Source of the DNA: Bradyrhizobium sp. LMTR 3 | GTDB taxonomy: Bacteria > Pseudomonadota > Alphaproteobacteria > Rhizobiales > Xanthobacteraceae | Direction of reading: 5' to 3' | Assembly (NCBI RefSeq): GCF_001693485.1 | Contig: NZ_MAXC01000053.1 | Location: 124,001-188,000, forward strand | DNA length: 64,000 nucleotides | Part shown: in pieces, positions 60,872 through 64,000 of the stretch | Numbering within the stretch: position 1 is the stretch's first letter | Layout: the number at the start of each line of letters is the position of its first letter | Notes under the pieces: model-generated | What the model saw: only the letters and a program-made list of their open reading frames with translations | What the model was told of the DNA's origin: nothing | Databases searched by the model: none | Made by a program: the position numbers and the translations under genes

Positions 60872-62662
60872 CTAGCGGACCTTGATCGTTGCCATTTCCT
60901 GGCCATCCGGCCCCATCACATGTGTCGAGCAGGCCAGGCATGGATCAAACGAATGGATCGTGCGCAGGATTTCCAGCGGCTTCTCCGGATCAGCGATCGG
61001 CGTATCCATCAGCGAGGCCTCAAATGCACCGATATTGCCATTTGGATCACGCGGCGAGCCGTTCCATGTCGTCGGCACGACGCATTGGTAGTTGTCGATC
61101 TTGGTCTCCTTGATCTTGATCCAGTGCCCGAGCGCACCACGCGGCGCCTCGGTGAAACCGTAGCCCTTGGCTTCCTTCGGCCAGCTCTCCGGCTTCCATT
61201 TATCGACGTTGGCGGTAGCGGTGTCACCCGCTTTGATATGCGCCATAAGCTTGTCCTGGAAATAGCGCATCTGGTGCGCGGCCCATTGGCATTCGAGCGC
61301 ACGCGCCGCAGTGCGGCCGAGCGTCGAGAAGAGTGCAGCGAAGGGAAGATCGAGTGTCTTCAGCAGCTTCTCGGTCGGCTCCTTGAACTCCTCTTTGCCT
61401 TGTGCGTGACCTATGAGGTATCGCGCCAGCGGTCCCACCTCGACGGCGTTGCCGCGCCAGCGAGGCGCCTTGATCCAGGAATATTTGCCGCCTTCGTCGA
61501 GCTCCTTGATGTCGGTCGTGGTGCCCTTGACGTTGGGCCCGAGCCGGAAATTCGGCTCGGTTATACCATCCCAGGGATGCAGCCCCCTCCTTTCATCGGG
61601 ATACTTGTACCAGGAATGAGCGACGAACTCCTGGATCTGCTCGGGATCGCCGTGATCGATCGGCAGAACTTCGCTGAAATTGCCATTGAGGATCACGCCG
61701 CGTGGCTGCTTGAGGTTTTTCGCGGAATAGTCATTGGCATTCTCGGGAATGTCGCCATAGGACATTACGCTCTTACCCGAGAGACCGCAGCCATAGAGCC
61801 AGTCCTTGTAGAAGCAGCCAATCACGGTAACGTCGGGCAGATAAACCTGCTCGACGAATTCGATCGAACGGCCAATGATCGAGGATACCAGGTTTAGCCG
61901 CTCCATATTGATGGCGCCCACTGCACCGGTACCATCGACATTGATGGCGCAGGCCACGCCACCGACCAGCCAATTCGGATGCGGGTTCTTGCCGCCATAG
62001 ATGGCGTGGATCTTGACGACGTCCTTCTGGAAGTCGAGCGCTTCCAGATAATGCGCCAAGGCCATCAGGTTCGCTTCCGGCGGAAGCTTGTAGGCCGGAT
62101 GCCCCCAATAGGCGTTCTTAAACGGGCCGAGCTGCCCTGATTCAACGAACTTGGTCAGCCTGATCTGCAGATGCTTGAAATAGCCTGGCGATGATAGCGG
62201 CCAGGGGGAGACCGACTGCGCCAACGCAGAGGTCGCCTTGGGATCGGCCTTGAGGGCGGAAATCACATCGACCCAATCCAGCGAGTGCAGGTGATAAAAG
62301 TGCACAAGATGATCGTGCACCTGCAAGCAGAGCTGCATGATATTGCGGATCGAATTAGCATTCTCGGGAATACTGATACCCAGCGCGTTCTCCACCGCGC
62401 GCACCGAGGTGAGCGCATGCGTGCCGGTGCAGACGCCGCAAATCCGCTCGGTGAACGCCCACGCGTCGCGAGGATCGCGTCCACGCAGGATCGTCTCGAT
62501 GCCGCGCCACATAGTTCCGGATGAGACCGCGTTGCAGATCACATTGTCGGAATCGAGATTGACCTCGACCCGGAGGTGGCCTTCGACCCGGGTCAGCGGA
62601 TCGACGACAATGCGTTTGCTGGAATTGTCGAGCTTGAACCCATTCGGTGTCTGGGCGCCCAT
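60872..62662 (-). CDS. hupL: HupL, uptake [NiFe]-hydrogenase large subunit
   Basis: HupL (596 residues) binds the NiFe(CN)2CO active site. The N-terminal cysteine pair is Cys75/Cys78 (RICGVCTGTH) and the C-terminal pair Cys575/Cys578 (DPCLACSTH), with cleavage by HupD expected after His581. RVEGHLRVEV at the N terminus is also characteristic. Belongs to group 1 membrane-bound uptake hydrogenases. It starts 22 bases after hupS. Together with HupS it oxidises hydrogen released by nitrogenase. Confidence 0.98.
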   Translation of the reverse strand: MGAQTPNGFKLDNSSKRIVVDPLTRVEGHLRVEVNLDSDNVICNAVSSGTMWRGIETILRGRDPRDAWAFTERICGVCTGTHALTSVRAVENALGISIPENANSIRNIMQLCLQVHDHLVHFYHLHSLDWVDVISALKADPKATSALAQSVSPWPLSSPGYFKHLQIRLTKFVESGQLGPFKNAYWGHPAYKLPPEANLMALAHYLEALDFQKDVVKIHAIYGGKNPHPNWLVGGVACAINVDGTGAVGAINMERLNLVSSIIGRSIEFVEQVYLPDVTVIGCFYKDWLYGCGLSGKSVMSYGDIPENANDYSAKNLKQPRGVILNGNFSEVLPIDHGDPEQIQEFVAHSWYKYPDERRGLHPWDGITEPNFRLGPNVKGTTTDIKELDEGGKYSWIKAPRWRGNAVEVGPLARYLIGHAQGKEEFKEPTEKLLKTLDLPFAALFSTLGRTAARALECQWAAHQMRYFQDKLMAHIKAGDTATANVDKWKPESWPKEAKGYGFTEAPRGALGHWIKIKETKIDNYQCVVPTTWNGSPRDPNGNIGAFEASLMDTPIADPEKPLEILRTIHSFDPCLACSTHVMGPDGQEMATIKVR

Positions 62663-62684
62663 CGTTGTCCTTCCCTGAATTCGA

Positions 62685-63776
62685 TTATTTTTCCTGAGCT
62701 ACGCTGCCCGGTTTACCGGTCAGCCGCTTCGCGGCCGTGATCGCCGCGTGCGCGGCAACGGCTAGGCCGACCGCGCCAGCAGCGGCCATGCCAATTTGGT
62801 CGGCGTTGGCCTCGATGCCGAATTGCTTGATGGTCGTCAGTCGATCGTAAAATGAGCCCTTGTCCCAAAAGCCATCTTCGGAGCAGCCGAAGCAGCCGTG
62901 GCCGGATTGGATCGGGAAGGAAACGCCGTCGTTCCACCGAACGGCCGAGCAGGCGTTGTAGGTGGTCGGCCCCTTGCAGCCCATTTTGTAGAGGCAATAG
63001 CCCTGGCGCGCGGACTCGTCGTCCCACTCCTCGACAAATTGGCCGGCGTCGAAATGGGGACGCCGATAGCACTTGTCGTGGATCCGCTGGGAATAGAACA
63101 TCTTTGGACGCCCTTGGCGGTCGAGCTCGGGAAGCTTTCCGAACGTGGTGATGAAGGTCACCAAGGCGGTCATGACCTCTGCGATGGGCGGGCAGCCGGG
63201 CACCTTGATGATCGGTTTGTTCGTGATCACTTTATCGATCGGCGTCGCCTGAGTCGGGTTGGGCTTGGCTGCCTGCACGCAACCCCAAGACGCACAAGTA
63301 CCCCAAGCAATGATCGCCATGGAATCTTCCGCCATCGCCCTGAGCTTTTCGACGAACGGCTTGCCGCCATCAATGCAAAACATGCCGCCTTCGTTCAGCG
63401 GCGGATTGCCTTCAACGGCAAGCACATACTGGCCCTTGTACTTGGCGCGGGTCTCCTCGAGGATAGCTTCGGCCTGGTGTCCTGCCGCCGCCATGATTGG
63501 GGCGTCATAATCCAGCGAGATCATCGACAGCACCACGTCTTTGACCAGCGGATGGGCCGAGCGGATAAAGCTTTCCGAACAGCAGGTGCATTCGAGCCCG
63601 TGCATCCAGATCACGGGTACACGCGGCTTTGTCTCCAGCGCGTTGGCAATTTGGCTTGCCGCGAGCGGACCGAGCCCGAGGCTCGTTGCCGTCAAACTGC
63701 AGAATTTGTGGAAACTGCGACGCGTGATACCCTGACGTCTGATGACGCCGTAAAACGTTTCCGTTGCCCCACCCAT
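62685..63776 (-). CDS. hupS: HupS, uptake [NiFe]-hydrogenase small subunit
   Basis: HupS (363 residues) carries the Fe-S clusters that relay electrons from the NiFe site. A twin-arginine signal (TRRSFHKFCSLTATSLGL) directs the folded heterodimer across the membrane. Cluster motifs visible: HGLECTCCSESFIR (proximal, with the extra cysteine typical of oxygen-tolerant enzymes), GTCASWGCV, GCPPIAE and the distal/medial set around DKCYRRPHFD and CLYKMGCKGP. A C-terminal hydrophobic helix (AAAGAVGLAVAAHAAITAAK) would anchor it. GGAAGGGG precedes the ATG. Confidence 0.98.
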   Translation of the reverse strand: MGGATETFYGVIRRQGITRRSFHKFCSLTATSLGLGPLAASQIANALETKPRVPVIWMHGLECTCCSESFIRSAHPLVKDVVLSMISLDYDAPIMAAAGHQAEAILEETRAKYKGQYVLAVEGNPPLNEGGMFCIDGGKPFVEKLRAMAEDSMAIIAWGTCASWGCVQAAKPNPTQATPIDKVITNKPIIKVPGCPPIAEVMTALVTFITTFGKLPELDRQGRPKMFYSQRIHDKCYRRPHFDAGQFVEEWDDESARQGYCLYKMGCKGPTTYNACSAVRWNDGVSFPIQSGHGCFGCSEDGFWDKGSFYDRLTTIKQFGIEANADQIGMAAAGAVGLAVAAHAAITAAKRLTGKPGSVAQEK

Positions 63777-63817
63777 AAACCCCTTCCAAGCTGTTATTGA
63801 GACTTACTGAGGCTCTG

Positions 63818-63833
63818 AGCAAGAAGCAGGCCA
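63818..63833 (-). promoter_or_regulatory. Sigma-54 promoter of hupSL
   Basis: The minus strand reads TGGCCTGCTTCTTGCT, with GG and GC separated by ten bases, 42 bases upstream of hupS. Bradyrhizobium hup genes are known to use RpoN with HoxA or NifA-like activators. The -24 part departs from TGGCACG at three positions. Confidence 0.75.
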
Positions 63834-63849
63834 ACACCACCTGAAACAC

Positions 63850-63863
63850 TTGAGAGATGCCAA
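63850..63863 (+). promoter_or_regulatory. Possible FixK2-like half-matching site upstream of hupS
   Basis: TTGAGAGATGCCAA matches TTGA-N6-(T/G)CAA except for one base. It is close to the hupS promoter and may be chance. Bases beyond it to the window end show no gene. Confidence 0.3.
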
Positions 63864-64000
63864 CGAATTTCCAGAAAAAGCGTTCAAATTGTCACGTGGG
63901 GCCATGAGAGCTGAGGAAGCATCGATAGGAAGCGCAAGCAAGCTGCCGGCTAGAGCTCGGTGACTTTGCGACCAGTCTGCCGTTCAAATCACGCCAGGCG

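Noticed and set aside
1..64000. CRISPR arrays, tRNA/rRNA genes, nod boxes
   Set aside because: No direct-repeat arrays, cloverleaf-like sequences or nod-box matches were recognised by eye; absence is not proof without a search.

Overview
The window is about 64 kb of a Bradyrhizobium-type symbiosis island. Taxon is inferred from gene content: nifDKENX with NifA/sigma-54 promoters, a hup/hyp uptake-hydrogenase cluster, NodV/NodW-like regulators, tts boxes with type III effector genes, and a dispersed repeat of a kind I remember from Bradyrhizobium genomes. Genes are dense at both ends. The middle (about 16.5-48 kb) is accessory DNA full of decayed genes and insertion-sequence remnants.

1-18 kb: the nitrogen-fixation block. 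nifD-K-E-N-X run on the minus strand from one textbook sigma-54 promoter plus NifA site at 6.6-6.7 kb. Facing away is a two-domain malic enzyme gene, followed by a frameshifted DoxX-like pseudogene. A second minus-strand operon holds a 2[4Fe-4S] ferredoxin (frxA/fdxN type), a small unknown ORF, sufB, another small ORF, sufC, sufD and sufS. It has two NifA-type upstream sites and a -24/-12-like element, so it looks like a symbiotic Fe-S assembly operon for nitrogenase. Directly upstream lies a full-length but broken nifA pseudogene.

18-34 kb: accessory DNA. A remnant of an IS3-family transposase is followed by a 1628-residue Ulp1/C48 SUMO-protease effector (NopD/XopD-like) read from a tts box. 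Divergent to it is a second tts-box gene for an unrecognised 359-residue putative effector with a nuclear-localisation-like motif. A GH127 beta-L-arabinofuranosidase-like enzyme and a prolyl-oligopeptidase-family protease follow on the minus strand.

34-50 kb: an IS5-family remnant, then a NodV-like four-PAS histidine kinase, NodW-like response regulator and a stand-alone receiver protein in tandem. Next come IS630 debris, a TauD-like dioxygenase, an unknown protein, an OprB-like porin with a duplicated N-terminal segment, remnants of a phosphoenolpyruvate-mutase-like gene and of IS66, a membrane coiled-coil protein, and a HemN-type radical SAM enzyme with a FixK2-type box.

50-64 kb: the uptake hydrogenase cluster on the minus strand in the order hupS-L-C-D-F-(gap)-H-I-J-K-hypA-B-F-C-D-E, with many 1-11 base overlaps. 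hupG is not found. A 416-base gap takes its place and contains a perfect sigma-54 consensus pointing at hupH. A further -24/-12 element lies upstream of hupS. Together the genes describe microaerobic symbiotic nitrogen fixation with hydrogen recycling, dedicated Fe-S supply, host-directed effectors and host-signal sensing.
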